A stretch of DNA of 64,000 nt from Antarctobacter albus (lineage in GTDB: Bacteria; Pseudomonadota; Alphaproteobacteria; Rhodobacterales; Rhodobacteraceae): positions 58,159 to 122,158 of the forward strand of contig NZ_FMZI01000013.1 in the NCBI RefSeq assembly GCF_900101505.1. The letters are read 5' to 3'. The notes beneath the pieces were generated by a model that saw only the letters and a program-made list of their open reading frames with translations, searched no databases and was not told the origin of the DNA. This document shows positions 43,828 to 51,785 of the stretch, piece by piece (the stretch's first letter is position 1; each line of letters begins with the position of its first letter). Made by a program: the position numbers and the translations under genes.

Positions 43828-43829
43828 GC

Positions 43830-44627
43830 CTAGTTGCCCAGCAGGCGCGAAATCCGGGCCGCTGTGTCCTCCAGCGCGCGTCTGACCTCCGCGGGTACGG
43901 CCTGCCGACCCTCTGTCGCACTGGTGGCATTGATCGCGGCGACGGTCTTGCCCGACATGTCGCGCAGGGGGGCTGCGACCGATGTGATCCCCGCCTCGAA
44001 ACTGCCGACCTGTGTCACCGTTTCGCTGCTGCGGTCGGCCCGCCACTGGGCCAGCAGTTCGGTCATGCCGGGCGCGGTGTTCCGGGTCGTGCGCTGTGCG
44101 TTTGCGTCGCGGTACAGCGCGATCAGCGTTTCCTCGTCCAGGTCCGCCAGCAGAACCCGCCCCATCGTTGTATTGGCGGCGGGCAGGCGGCTGCCGACAT
44201 GGACGATGCTGCCAAGACCCAGCCTGCTGGGCACCCGCAACATGTACAGAACCAGCGTCCCGTCCCGCACCCCCAGGTGCGTGGACCAGTCGGTTTCGTC
44301 GCGCAGGCGTTCCAGCTCGGGCAGCGCGATCTCAACCAGTTCGCGCGTGGCAAGATAGCCAAAGCCAAGCCGCATCACCGCAGGGCCAAGCGCATAGGTC
44401 TTTCGCGCCTCGTCGTGCAACAGGTATCCCATCTGCGCCAGCGTGTAGACGGACCGGAAGGCGGCGGACCGGCTTTGCCCGATCTCGCGCGCGATCTCGG
44501 ACAGGGACATTTCCCGGCGTTCGGGAGTGAAGGCGGTCAGGACCTGAAGGCCCCGTATGAGGCCGGGAACAAGATAGCGATCCTCGGCGGGATCAAGGTT
44601 GGTTCGAGGCAAGCGCGTTTTGTCCAT
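43830..44627 (-). CDS. IclR-family transcriptional regulator
   Basis: Regulator of 265 residues. Winged helix with GLQVLTAFTPERREMSLSEI and GQSRSAAFRSVYTLAQMGYL; the effector domain contains the IclR pattern SVAAPLRDMSGKTVAAINAT near the C-terminus. It is divergent from the bicupin gene by 85 bases and convergent with tctCBA. The bicupin gene is its most likely target. Confidence 0.9.
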   Translation of the reverse strand: MDKTRLPRTNLDPAEDRYLVPGLIRGLQVLTAFTPERREMSLSEIAREIGQSRSAAFRSVYTLAQMGYLLHDEARKTYALGPAVMRLGFGYLATRELVEIALPELERLRDETDWSTHLGVRDGTLVLYMLRVPSRLGLGSIVHVGSRLPAANTTMGRVLLADLDEETLIALYRDANAQRTTRNTAPGMTELLAQWRADRSSETVTQVGSFEAGITSVAAPLRDMSGKTVAAINATSATEGRQAVPAEVRRALEDTAARISRLLGN

Positions 44628-44712
44628 GAAACGGCGTATAGGATGTAAAACGCGGTTTTGCTACCCGTATCGCATCGAATTTGAAGCGCGACACGACAAG
44701 AGGAAACACCCG

Positions 44713-45660
44713 ATGAACATCAAGACCGATGCGGTTTCGACCCTGGCCGCCGAGCTGTCCGCCCATACCGGCCGTTTCACCGACAAGCAGTTCGACTGGA
44801 ACGCCTTTCCGTCCAACGCCGGCTTCCCCGACCTGGCCCGCGCGCAGATGCGCTATATCGGCTCTGGCGGCTCGCCCAAGGTCGGTGACACCAGCACGAT
44901 GAAGCCGGACAATTTCACCCTGTCGCTGATCTACAAGGAACACGGTAAATACGCCGCCTGCCACAGCCACGAGATCGAAGAGAGCTTTCTGATCATCGAC
45001 GGTGCGCTGATCGTCGGCTGGGAGCGTGACGGCGAGGTGGTCGAGGTCAACCTTGGCCCCAAGGACATGATCCTGAACGCGCGTGAGGTCGGCCACGGCT
45101 TTCGCGTCGATGGCCCCGAGCCGGTGCTGATGTCGATCTCGGTCGACGTGGGCAAGCCGCTGCCGCCGAAATACCACTACCACCCCAAGGAGCACGCCCC
45201 CGAACTGGCGCGCAGCTTTGGCGCCGAGCCGGGCAAGACCATGCCGTTCGACCCGAACGGCACGCATGAACTGCAGCAACTGATGGGCAAATTCGTCATC
45301 CGTCACGCAGAGGCGCCGACGATCTGGGAAGAGGCCGGGTTCACCCGCAAGGTCTATGTGGGCGAGGGCGGCATCGCCAACGACACCTGCCGCAAGGAAA
45401 TGTGGGGCGTGCCCAGCCGCACCGGCGTGCAGGCCTTCACCCGTCCCGTCGAGGACGCGATGATGGTGATCGAGGGCTCGCTGACCGTGGGCTGGGAAGA
45501 AAACGGCGAAACCGTCGAGGTCGAACTGGGTCCGCGCGACCTGGTCAAGACGCCGGCAGGCCGCAAGCACTGGTTCCGCAACAACTCGGCCGGTCATGCG
45601 ACCGTCTGGACGGTGATCGGAACCTCGTCGGAAGACGGCGTGGCCTACAAGGCGGCCTGA
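44713..45660 (+). CDS. Bicupin protein with one intact metal site
   Basis: Protein of 315 residues with two cupin domains. The N-terminal domain has the full metal signature H84-x-H86-x3-E90 (CHSHEIEESFLIIDG) and the distal H128 (AREVGHGFRV). The second domain keeps the fold (VIEGSLTVGWEENGETVEVE, PAGRKHWFRNN) but its first motif reads FTRPVEDAMM without histidines, so only one site should bind metal. Bicupins include ring-cleavage dioxygenases and decarboxylases; I cannot assign one. Start 44713 follows AGAGGAA; the 38-residue extension upstream overlaps the IclR gene and is rejected. Confidence 0.82.
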   Translation: MNIKTDAVSTLAAELSAHTGRFTDKQFDWNAFPSNAGFPDLARAQMRYIGSGGSPKVGDTSTMKPDNFTLSLIYKEHGKYAACHSHEIEESFLIIDGALIVGWERDGEVVEVNLGPKDMILNAREVGHGFRVDGPEPVLMSISVDVGKPLPPKYHYHPKEHAPELARSFGAEPGKTMPFDPNGTHELQQLMGKFVIRHAEAPTIWEEAGFTRKVYVGEGGIANDTCRKEMWGVPSRTGVQAFTRPVEDAMMVIEGSLTVGWEENGETVEVELGPRDLVKTPAGRKHWFRNNSAGHATVWTVIGTSSEDGVAYKAA

Positions 45661-45687
45661 GCCTTCCATCACTCCCTGTTTGGACTT

Positions 45688-45722
45688 CGGGGCGCCTTCG
45701 GGTGCCCCGCTTTTCGTTTTTC
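45688..45722 (+). terminator. Intrinsic terminator of the bicupin gene
   Basis: CGGGGCGCC and GGTGCCCCG form a 9-bp stem (one G-T pair) closed by a TTCG tetraloop, followed by TTTTCGTTTTT. It lies 27 bases after the bicupin stop. Confidence 0.87.
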
Positions 45723-45924
45723 GGAGTGCTGGCCAAGGGCTGAGTGCGACTGGTGGCCCTGAGGAAACAGTCCTTCGATTGCGGGTTGGAGGCCATTGTT
45801 AACAGATCAAGCGAGGGTGTATTGAACCGGAAGCAGTGCTTTTGATCTGATGGAGACGTAAAGCAATGACAGGTCTGAGGTATTTTTTGGGTGGTTTTAC
45901 GCAAGATATCTTGAACGCAAGTCC

Positions 45925-46023
45925 ATGAATAAATTGGTATCTATCCTGCAATCGCTCGCCTTATTTGCACTGTTTTGTTTGGGTCTTTTCGTAGCATATT
46001 TGAGGTTCACGCGCACATTTTGA
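45925..46023 (+). CDS. Possible 32-residue single-pass membrane peptide
   Basis: The frame encodes MNKLVSILQSLALFALFCLG followed by LFVAYLRFTRTF: a basic start, one hydrophobic helix and a basic end, as in small membrane proteins. No clear ribosome binding site precedes it and it lies in an AT-rich stretch where such frames arise by chance. Speculative. Confidence 0.25.
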   Translation: MNKLVSILQSLALFALFCLGLFVAYLRFTRTF

Positions 46024-46030
46024 TAGCGGG

Positions 46031-46246
46031 GTGCTCGAAGCAAATAGACCCTCGCCGGACTACGTTGTTCGTGGCAAGATCATTGGTGCAAGGCTTGCAA
46101 ATGGTGCGTATTCGACCCAAAGGAGGCTTGCCAGCGGCGCCCTAGAGGTCATTGAAATTGCTGACAAGATTCTGTCAGTCAAGTCACAGCGAACGCTAAC
46201 GAGAAAGATTGTAAAGCAGATGGTCGACGCTTCGGTTTCGACCTGA
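46031..46246 (+). CDS. Hypothetical 71-residue protein
   Basis: GTG-started frame with a charged C-terminal half (ADKILSVKSQRTLTRKIVKQ). No homologue, domain or export signal is recognised. It follows the small membrane peptide frame by seven bases. Support is limited to the open frame. Confidence 0.22.
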   Translation: MLEANRPSPDYVVRGKIIGARLANGAYSTQRRLASGALEVIEIADKILSVKSQRTLTRKIVKQMVDASVST

Positions 46247-46523
46247 CTTAGGGTTCAGGCGATGGTGGCAGCAGCAACAATTGAGGGTATCGAGACTGCT
46301 GAAATCTCACAATCCACGTCGTTCCTCTGCAGTAATCGCGATGGTTTGAAGAACCGCACGTCCCTGGCGGTTTCGGGTGATGGCGTTCTGTTTTTGATGC
46401 TGATGGCGACGGGCGATCAACGAGGCGCTGAACTGGCGCAGTCCGAACAACGGTCCTTCAACACGCGGATGGGATCGGGTAGGCGCCCAAGGGAATTCGT
46501 AAGGTGTTGATGGGAGAGCGGAA

Positions 46524-47147
46524 GTGAGACAAGCTGTAATATTGGTCGCGAGTTTTGTCGTTGTGCTGTTTTTTTTGGTTTACGCCATTATAGACGGGCT
46601 AATGTACCACTCGCGTGTTAGTGCCTACGCTGAGTTTTTTGGGGGCGTTGTCACGCGCTCCATTCAAGTCGATCGTCTGGGTGAGATGGGTTTGTCAGAT
46701 ACGCACGGCGCAGTCTTTCAACATTCTGATTATCCGCAGGATTGGCTTGACGCCTTTGAGAGGTTGTCGAGAAACCAATTGACCAGGAGGGATTTGGATT
46801 GCAGCTTGGGCTTTGCGCTTTCTGAATTGGACTTGACGATAAACGACCCTGTCATTTCTGTCTTTATTTCTGATAGACCACTTCTTTATGTAGTGTTTTT
46901 TTACGGAGATGTTCCCCCGATAGAGTCAACGTTTGGCAACGATCTTAGTCAAAACTTGAATGCTGTCCCATACTATAGACCGCCAAAAAGAGGGGATCTA
47001 AGGCTGGATTCAAGGCACTCGAGCTTGGAGGGGGCCAGAGCGATCGTTTTCCAAGCGCATCGGCGGGGTATCACCTGGTCATCCAATAGGTGTCAGGGTT
47101 ACTCGTATATTGTTTTTGAGGAAAAGAAGTATGGCTGGTTTCGGTAA
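46524..47147 (+). CDS. Orphan membrane-anchored protein of unknown function
   Basis: Frame of 207 residues starting at GTG behind GGGAGAGCGG. One N-terminal transmembrane helix (VILVASFVVVLFFLVYAIID) anchors a soluble domain of about 175 residues containing VFQHSDYPQDWLDAFERLS, DPVISVFISDRPLLYVVFFY and SSNRCQGYSYIVFEEKKYGW. I recognise no family. Base and codon use are clearly more AT-rich than in the neighbours, so recent horizontal acquisition is likely. The domain would face the periplasm. Confidence 0.6.
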   Translation: MRQAVILVASFVVVLFFLVYAIIDGLMYHSRVSAYAEFFGGVVTRSIQVDRLGEMGLSDTHGAVFQHSDYPQDWLDAFERLSRNQLTRRDLDCSLGFALSELDLTINDPVISVFISDRPLLYVVFFYGDVPPIESTFGNDLSQNLNAVPYYRPPKRGDLRLDSRHSSLEGARAIVFQAHRRGITWSSNRCQGYSYIVFEEKKYGWFR

Positions 47148-47394
47148 GTGCCGCCGAGGCGTTCAAGTGAGTGACTAAGGTCCTCTTGGAGGCGCCTTTG
47201 CTCTGAAAGCGGCCAACTTGGAAAAGCCCGCTCCTCGCGCATGGTCAATCTTGGAAGTGTCCAGTGTCGTGGTTGAAGCAAAAGTCAGCTTCATCCCGCT
47301 TATCTGCCATTTGAAATGCAACAATAGCGGCCACGTCGGCTCGAAAGCCGTGGCTAGAGAATGGACTTCGTTGGGCCACTGTCAGGATTGTCGC

Positions 47395-47424
47395 AACAGG
47401 GGCGCTGACATCAGCGCCCCTGTT
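47395..47424. terminator. Perfect 14-bp hairpin downstream of the monooxygenase gene
   Basis: AACAGGGGCGCTGA and TCAGCGCCCCTGTT are separated by two bases. It lies 22 bases beyond the stop of the minus-strand monooxygenase and marks the right edge of the AT-rich island. No T-run on either strand, so strict intrinsic termination is uncertain. Confidence 0.55.
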
Positions 47425-47445
47425 GATTTCGCGTCGCGCCGCCCG

Positions 47446-48594
47446 TCACACGGGCGCCGGTTCGCCCAGCGGTGCCGTCCAGGCGTGATAGCCATAGACC
47501 CAGTCGGCGTTCCCGCCTTCCTTGAGCCATTCGTTCGCCAGCGAGCCGCGCTGGATCGCCGCCGTGCGGTCGCGGCGGGCGTCCTCGTAGGCCTTCAGCG
47601 CCTCGGGCACAGTCTCCGGACCGTCGCAGAGTGCACGGGCCAGAACGACCGCGTCTTCGATCGCCATGCAGGCGCCCTGGGCCATGAACGGCACCATCGG
47701 GTGCGCCGCGTCGCCCAGAAGGGCGGCATGGTCCTGTGACCAGCGCGGCATCGGTTCGCGGACGTGCAGGGCCGAGCGCGTGACCTCTGTGCAGGCCTCC
47801 AGCAGGGTGCGGGCCTCGGGGTGGAAATCGGCGTAGGCGGCGCGCAGCTCCGCGATGTCGCCGGGCAGGGTCCAGCCTTCCTCGCTCCAGTCCGTTTGCG
47901 GCGTGGTGGCAAAGACAAAGATCTCCTTGCCGCCGGTCAGCGGGAAGGTGACGATCTGGCGGTCCGACTCCGGCCCCCACCACTTGGTGAAACTGTCGAG
48001 GTTGGGCAACTCGGCCACCGCCGCGCGCGGAACAACCGCGCGCCAGGAAACCAGCCCGGTAAAGCGCGGCGCATCGGGGCCGAACATCGCCGTGCGCAGG
48101 GCGGAATGGATGCCGTCGCCGCCGATCAGCACGTCCGCCACGTGGAGGCTTCCGTCCTTCAGCAGCAGGGTGGCACCTGCGTCCCCTTGTTCCAGCCCGG
48201 CGACCGCCGCGCCAAAGCGGATGGTGCCGGGCGCCAGGGCATCCTGCAGGGCGCTCAGCAGGTCCGCGCGGTGGATGGTCAGCTGCGGGGCACCGTATTT
48301 CTCCTCGGCCGCCGCGCTCATCGGCAGGCGCGAGGTCTCGCGGCCATCGTCCCACATCCGGCTGATGCGGTATTCCGGGCGGGCCGCGGTTTCGCGCAGC
48401 CGATCACCGATTCCCACGCCCAGTCCGTCCAGCGCATGAACGGCATTCGGCGTCAGGTTCACGTCGGCGCCGATTCGTCCAAAGGCCGAAGTCTGTTCGT
48501 AGATCGCGACCTGGTGGCCGTGTGACTGCAGCGCGATGGCCGCCGCCATCCCGCCTACACCCCCGCCGGCAATAGCAATTTTCAAGGCATTCAT
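47446..48594 (-). CDS. FAD-dependent aromatic monooxygenase (NicC/salicylate-hydroxylase type)
   Basis: Group A flavoprotein monooxygenase of 382 residues. FAD motif IAGGGVGGMAAAIALQSHGH at the N-terminus, DG motif DVLIGGDGIHSALR in the middle and GD motif LLGDAAHPMVPFMAQGACMA. The stretch LTPNAVHALDGLGVGIGDRL and YGAPQLTIHRADLLSAL resemble 6-hydroxynicotinate 3-monooxygenase NicC. The enzyme would hydroxylate an aromatic or pyridine ring, possibly with decarboxylation, using NAD(P)H. Start 48594 follows GGAGACG; an earlier ATG at 48633 would overlap the operator. Divergent from the Rieske operon and sharing its operator. Confidence 0.88.
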   Translation of the reverse strand: MNALKIAIAGGGVGGMAAAIALQSHGHQVAIYEQTSAFGRIGADVNLTPNAVHALDGLGVGIGDRLRETAARPEYRISRMWDDGRETSRLPMSAAAEEKYGAPQLTIHRADLLSALQDALAPGTIRFGAAVAGLEQGDAGATLLLKDGSLHVADVLIGGDGIHSALRTAMFGPDAPRFTGLVSWRAVVPRAAVAELPNLDSFTKWWGPESDRQIVTFPLTGGKEIFVFATTPQTDWSEEGWTLPGDIAELRAAYADFHPEARTLLEACTEVTRSALHVREPMPRWSQDHAALLGDAAHPMVPFMAQGACMAIEDAVVLARALCDGPETVPEALKAYEDARRDRTAAIQRGSLANEWLKEGGNADWVYGYHAWTAPLGEPAPV

Positions 48595-48617
48595 AAGGCG
48601 TCTCCCTCTCCGCAAGT

Positions 48618-48649
48618 GTTCATAAAATAACATCTTGTTCAGATATAAT
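48618..48649 (-). promoter_or_regulatory. Operator copy A, before the monooxygenase gene
   Basis: Reading the minus strand, TATATCTGAACA and TGTTATTTTATGAAC occur in tandem, the same layout as copy B. A TTGACA lies 24 bases before TATATC. It is 24 bases upstream of the monooxygenase start and overlaps its likely -10 region, so a bound regulator would block or reposition RNA polymerase. Confidence 0.7.
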
Positions 48650-48743
48650 CAGTGTCGGATCTGCGGGCATCTGTCAATGCGGGTGCCTTTGGCTGGCGCG
48701 ATCCGCGGAAATTCGTTGACAGAACGCAGGGCGGTCAGGCAGT

Positions 48744-48775
48744 CTATATTTGAACATCATGTTAAAATATGAACA
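48744..48775 (+). promoter_or_regulatory. Operator copy B, before the 14-gene operon
   Basis: TATATTTGAACA and TGTTAAAATATGAAC form an imperfect dyad (arms ATATTTGAAC and GTTAAAATAT). A TTGACA at 48716-48721 precedes it by 23 bases. Aligned with copy A read on the other strand, about four fifths of positions agree, including flanking GAACAC. The dyad overlaps the probable -10 element (TATATT). Confidence 0.72.
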
Positions 48776-48831
48776 CATCGCAAAGACGCGACGCGATAAA
48801 GCAAGCCACGATGGATAAGGGAGACCGGCAC

Positions 48832-49143
48832 ATGAGTGGACATGACGCATTCAAGGACAGGCTCACGGAGCGCGCGCAGGACACCAGCCGCCCGGCACTG
48901 GCGAACCAGTGCCGCGGGCGCGACCTGGAACCGGCGGAAATGGCCCTGGCCGAGGCCCTGATGAATATCTACGGCACCGGCGAGCACGATTTTGCCAAGG
49001 TCGCCGCCGCGCTGGCGGACCAGGGCGTGACCGCCCCCAAGTCGGGCCGCACCGACTGGACCGAGGCGCTGCTGGGCGAAGAGCTGAAGGCGATCAACGC
49101 CGACCTGGACGCAGCGTACGAGGCCCAGGGTTATGGCGCTTGA
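48832..49143 (+). CDS. Small recombinase-like helix-turn-helix protein
   Basis: Protein of 103 residues, first in the operon, starting at 48832 behind GGGAG. The C-terminal part (DFAKVAAALADQGVTAPKSG followed by RTDWTEALLGEELKAINADL) resembles the small DNA-binding helix-turn-helix segment at the end of serine recombinases, but the catalytic domain is absent. The N-terminal part (ALANQCRGRDLEPAEMALAE) is polar. It overlaps the ABC ATPase gene by 11 bases. Its job is unknown: a regulator of the operon or a protein-binding partner of the oxygenase are both possible. Confidence 0.75.
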   Translation: MSGHDAFKDRLTERAQDTSRPALANQCRGRDLEPAEMALAEALMNIYGTGEHDFAKVAAALADQGVTAPKSGRTDWTEALLGEELKAINADLDAAYEAQGYGA

Positions 49144-49903
49144 GTTCCGTTCCGTCACCAAGCGCTTCCCGACCAATTCCGGCGAGGAACTGACCGCCGT
49201 CAAGGACGTGAACTTTCGCGTCGAAGAGGGCGAATTCGTCTCGGCGGTCGGCCCCTCGGGCTGCGGGAAGTCCACGATCCTGTCGATGACCGCGGGCCTT
49301 TACCAGCCCACCGAGGGCCAGGTGCTGGTTAGCGACGAGCCGGTCACGGGCCCCAATACACATGTCGGGTTCATGCTGCAGAAGGACCTGCTGCTGCCCT
49401 GGCGCAACATCATCTCGAACATCGAATTCGGGCTGGAATCGCGCGGCGTCGGCAAGGAAGCCCGCCGCGAACGCGCCATGAAAGAACTCAAGCACTGCCA
49501 CCTCGAAGGGTTCGACCAGCAGTATCCCTATCAACTGTCAGGGGGCATGCGGCAGCGCGCGGCACTGGCCCGCACCCTCGCCATCGACCCCGAGATCATC
49601 CTGCTGGACGAGCCGTTCTCGGCGCTGGACGCGCAGACCAAGCTGCTGCTGCAGAACTCCTTTGCCAAGACCATCGCAGAGGCGGGCAAGACCACGCTGC
49701 TGATCACCCATGACCTGGCAGAGGCCGTTTTGATGTCCGACCGCATCCTGGTCCTCAGCGAACGTCCCGGCACGGTGATCGCGGACATCAAGGTGGATCT
49801 GCCGCACCGCGACGAACCGATCAAGCGGCGCACGCTGCCCGAAGTGGCCGACTATGCCGCGCAGCTCTTCAAACTACTGAAGCTCGAAGAAAAAGCAGCC
49901 TGA
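49133..49903 (+). CDS. ABC transporter ATP-binding protein (TauB/SsuB type)
   Basis: ATPase of 256 residues with Walker A GPSGCGKSTI, Q-loop FMLQKDLLLPWRN, signature QLSGGMRQRAALARTLA, Walker B IILLDEPFSALD and switch histidine LLITHDLAEAV. It belongs to the nitrate/taurine/sulfonate subfamily, which also takes up many aromatic and heterocyclic compounds. It drives the importer completed by the two following genes. Confidence 0.93.
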   Translation: MALEFRSVTKRFPTNSGEELTAVKDVNFRVEEGEFVSAVGPSGCGKSTILSMTAGLYQPTEGQVLVSDEPVTGPNTHVGFMLQKDLLLPWRNIISNIEFGLESRGVGKEARRERAMKELKHCHLEGFDQQYPYQLSGGMRQRAALARTLAIDPEIILLDEPFSALDAQTKLLLQNSFAKTIAEAGKTTLLITHDLAEAVLMSDRILVLSERPGTVIADIKVDLPHRDEPIKRRTLPEVADYAAQLFKLLKLEEKAA

Positions 49904-49922
49904 CTGCAGGGAGTCAAAAGAC

Positions 49923-50897
49923 ATGAAACACACGTTCATCAACACGATCGCCGCCGCTGCAATGGCCGTTTCGGCCTCTTTCGCAAGCGCGGCAGAGCAG
50001 GTGACCTACCTGTTCCCGGCCCCGGATTTCCTGCCGGCCTTCGCGCCGTTCCAACTTGCCAAGGGCAAGGGGTACTTCGAAGAGGCCGGCCTTGACGTGA
50101 CCTTTCGCGTCGGCAAGGGCGGCGCGGATGTGGCGACGCAGGTTGCTCTGGGCAATGCCGACCTTGGCGGCGGCATCGGCGACACCTCGATCATCGTGCG
50201 GGCCAATGGTCTGGACATCCGCGGCGTGGCCCTGCTGGGCGGCCGTGGCCTGACCCAGCTGGCATGGCGCGCCGACAGCGGCATCGAAAGCCCGGCGGAT
50301 CTCAAGGGCAAGTCGGTCGGCGTGCTCTCGTTCCAGGACACCACCTATTACAACCTGCTGGGCGTGCTCGCCTCCGTCGGGCTGACCAAGAATGACGTCG
50401 ACATCCAGGCCGTTGGCCCGGGTGGCATCATCCAGCTGTCCATTGCCGGCAACCTCGATGCATTTTCAGGCGTGCCGGAGTGGATCGCCGCCGTCGAGGG
50501 CGCGGGTGTCGAGATGAAGCAGATGCCGGTCGACGCCGTCTTCCCGGCGATGGCGCAGGCCATTATCGCCTCTGACAAGACCATCGCGGAACGCCCCGAG
50601 ATCGTCAGCGGTTTCGTGAATGCGGTCCTGAAGGGCATCCGCGACATCCAGGACGATCCCGAGCAGGCCGCCAAGGACTATGTCAGCTTTGTTCCGCAGC
50701 ACAGTGGCAAGGAAAAGATGGTCGAGGGCGTGATGCGCGCCTACGCCGCGCTGATCTATCCCGAAGGCGAAAACCAGCCCCTGGGCACCTTCGACGCCGA
50801 GCGGATCAAGGCCGTCCAGACCTTCTACGTCGATCGCGGCATCGTGCGCACCGCCGTGCCGATCGAAGACCTCTACACCAATGATTTCGTGAAATGA
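49923..50897 (+). CDS. ABC transporter substrate-binding protein (NMT1/THI5-like)
   Basis: Periplasmic binding protein of 324 residues with signal peptide (FINTIAAAAMAVSASFASAA). The NMT1 fold is visible from YLFPAPDFLPAFAPFQLAKG, through GGADVATQVALGNADLGGGI to DLKGKSVGVLSFQDTTYYNL. Relatives bind sulfonates, pyrimidines, nitriles or aromatic acids. It should capture the substrate of the Rieske pathway. Its stop overlaps the permease start by four bases. Confidence 0.92.
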   Translation: MKHTFINTIAAAAMAVSASFASAAEQVTYLFPAPDFLPAFAPFQLAKGKGYFEEAGLDVTFRVGKGGADVATQVALGNADLGGGIGDTSIIVRANGLDIRGVALLGGRGLTQLAWRADSGIESPADLKGKSVGVLSFQDTTYYNLLGVLASVGLTKNDVDIQAVGPGGIIQLSIAGNLDAFSGVPEWIAAVEGAGVEMKQMPVDAVFPAMAQAIIASDKTIAERPEIVSGFVNAVLKGIRDIQDDPEQAAKDYVSFVPQHSGKEKMVEGVMRAYAALIYPEGENQPLGTFDAERIKAVQTFYVDRGIVRTAVPIEDLYTNDFVK

Positions 50898-51754
50898 CCG
50901 ACGCAACCCAGATCCAGGCCGGGGCGAACGCCCCGGCCCAAGGGACCCGCCCGACCAAACACAAATCTGCAACCGGGAGACCAAGCATGGCGCAGCGTCA
51001 CATGACAACGATCGTCAGCCTGACATTGCTGGCCCTCGTGCTGCTGGCCTGGGAATTCCTGCCGCCGGCGCTGGATGTCCCGCGCTTCATCATCCCCACG
51101 CTGAGCGACTGCCTGGCCGAATTCCAGCGCATGTGGGCCTTCGAAGGGCTCTGGGCACATGTCCTGTCGACCGCGCTCTACACGGCACTGGGCTTTGCCA
51201 TTGGCAGCCTTCTGGGCGCGGTGCTGGGCTACCTGCTGGGCATGTCCGCCTTCTGGGAAAAGGTCCTGTCGCCCTACATCCTGGCGCTGCAGATCGCACC
51301 CAAGGTCGCCTTTGCGCCCCTCTTCATCATGTGGTTCGGCTACAACTCGATGCCCAAGCTGCTGGTGACGGTGCTGATCGTGTTCTTTCCGGTCCTCGTC
51401 AACGTGCTGCAGGCCATGCGCACCGTCGACCGCGACCTGATCAACCTGGCCCGTGCCTACAATCTGTCGCGCTTCGGCATCTTCTGGAAGATCGAGATGC
51501 CCTCAACCGTGCCGAACCTGATGGCCGGCCTGCGCATCGCCTCCACACTGGCCGTGATCGGCGTGACGGTGGGCGAACTGGTGGGCGGCAACACCGGCCT
51601 CGGGTTCCTGATTTCCTACGGTGGCGGACAGGCGAATGCCGCGATGGTCTTCAACGCCATCATCCTGCTGACCGTGATCGGCTTCGTGCTCTACTCGGCC
51701 CTCGTGCGCATCGAAGAGCGTGTTCTCCATTACCTGCCCAAGGCCCACGGCTGA
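50894..51754 (+). CDS. ABC transporter permease (TauC/SsuC type)
   Basis: Inner-membrane permease of 286 residues with six helices after a 37-residue polar N-terminus (first helix VSLTLLALVLLAWEFLPPAL). The EAA-type loop appears as INLARAYNLSRFGIFWKIEM. It likely works as a homodimer, since only one permease gene is present. An internal ATG at 50987 with GGGAGACC upstream is a possible alternative start that would remove the unusual polar leader. Confidence 0.92.
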   Translation: MTDATQIQAGANAPAQGTRPTKHKSATGRPSMAQRHMTTIVSLTLLALVLLAWEFLPPALDVPRFIIPTLSDCLAEFQRMWAFEGLWAHVLSTALYTALGFAIGSLLGAVLGYLLGMSAFWEKVLSPYILALQIAPKVAFAPLFIMWFGYNSMPKLLVTVLIVFFPVLVNVLQAMRTVDRDLINLARAYNLSRFGIFWKIEMPSTVPNLMAGLRIASTLAVIGVTVGELVGGNTGLGFLISYGGGQANAAMVFNAIILLTVIGFVLYSALVRIEERVLHYLPKAHG

Positions 51755-51785
51755 GCGGCGGATGCATTCCCAAGGGAGTATGACA

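Larger units (their letters stand above)
45723..46523. other. AT-richer intergenic island, no firmly supported gene
   Basis: About 800 bases with visibly lower GC than the flanks and no recognisable gene, mobile element or RNA. Two weak short frames are listed separately. The composition change starts just after the bicupin terminator and continues through the following orphan gene to about 47390, which suggests a foreign insertion. Confidence 0.5.

Noticed and set aside
41428..44046. Minus-strand open frame of 872 codons opposite tctCBA
   Set aside because: Composition (Arg/Gln/Asp/His-rich) is that of a shadow frame; it crosses the tctA terminator and several well-supported genes.
46262..46510. 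82-codon frame in the AT-rich island
   Set aside because: No ribosome binding site, no recognisable domain, and composition changes along it. It could be a remnant of a transposase, but nothing supports that firmly.
45660..47445. Genomic island boundaries such as tRNA, attachment repeats or integrase
   Set aside because: I looked for a tRNA end, direct repeats and recombinase motifs on both sides and saw none; the small recombinase-like protein at 48832 lacks a catalytic domain and belongs to the operon.
47218..47739. Plus-strand frame running into the monooxygenase gene
   Set aside because: Its second half is antisense to the monooxygenase; the first 60 codons match no family and lack a start signal.
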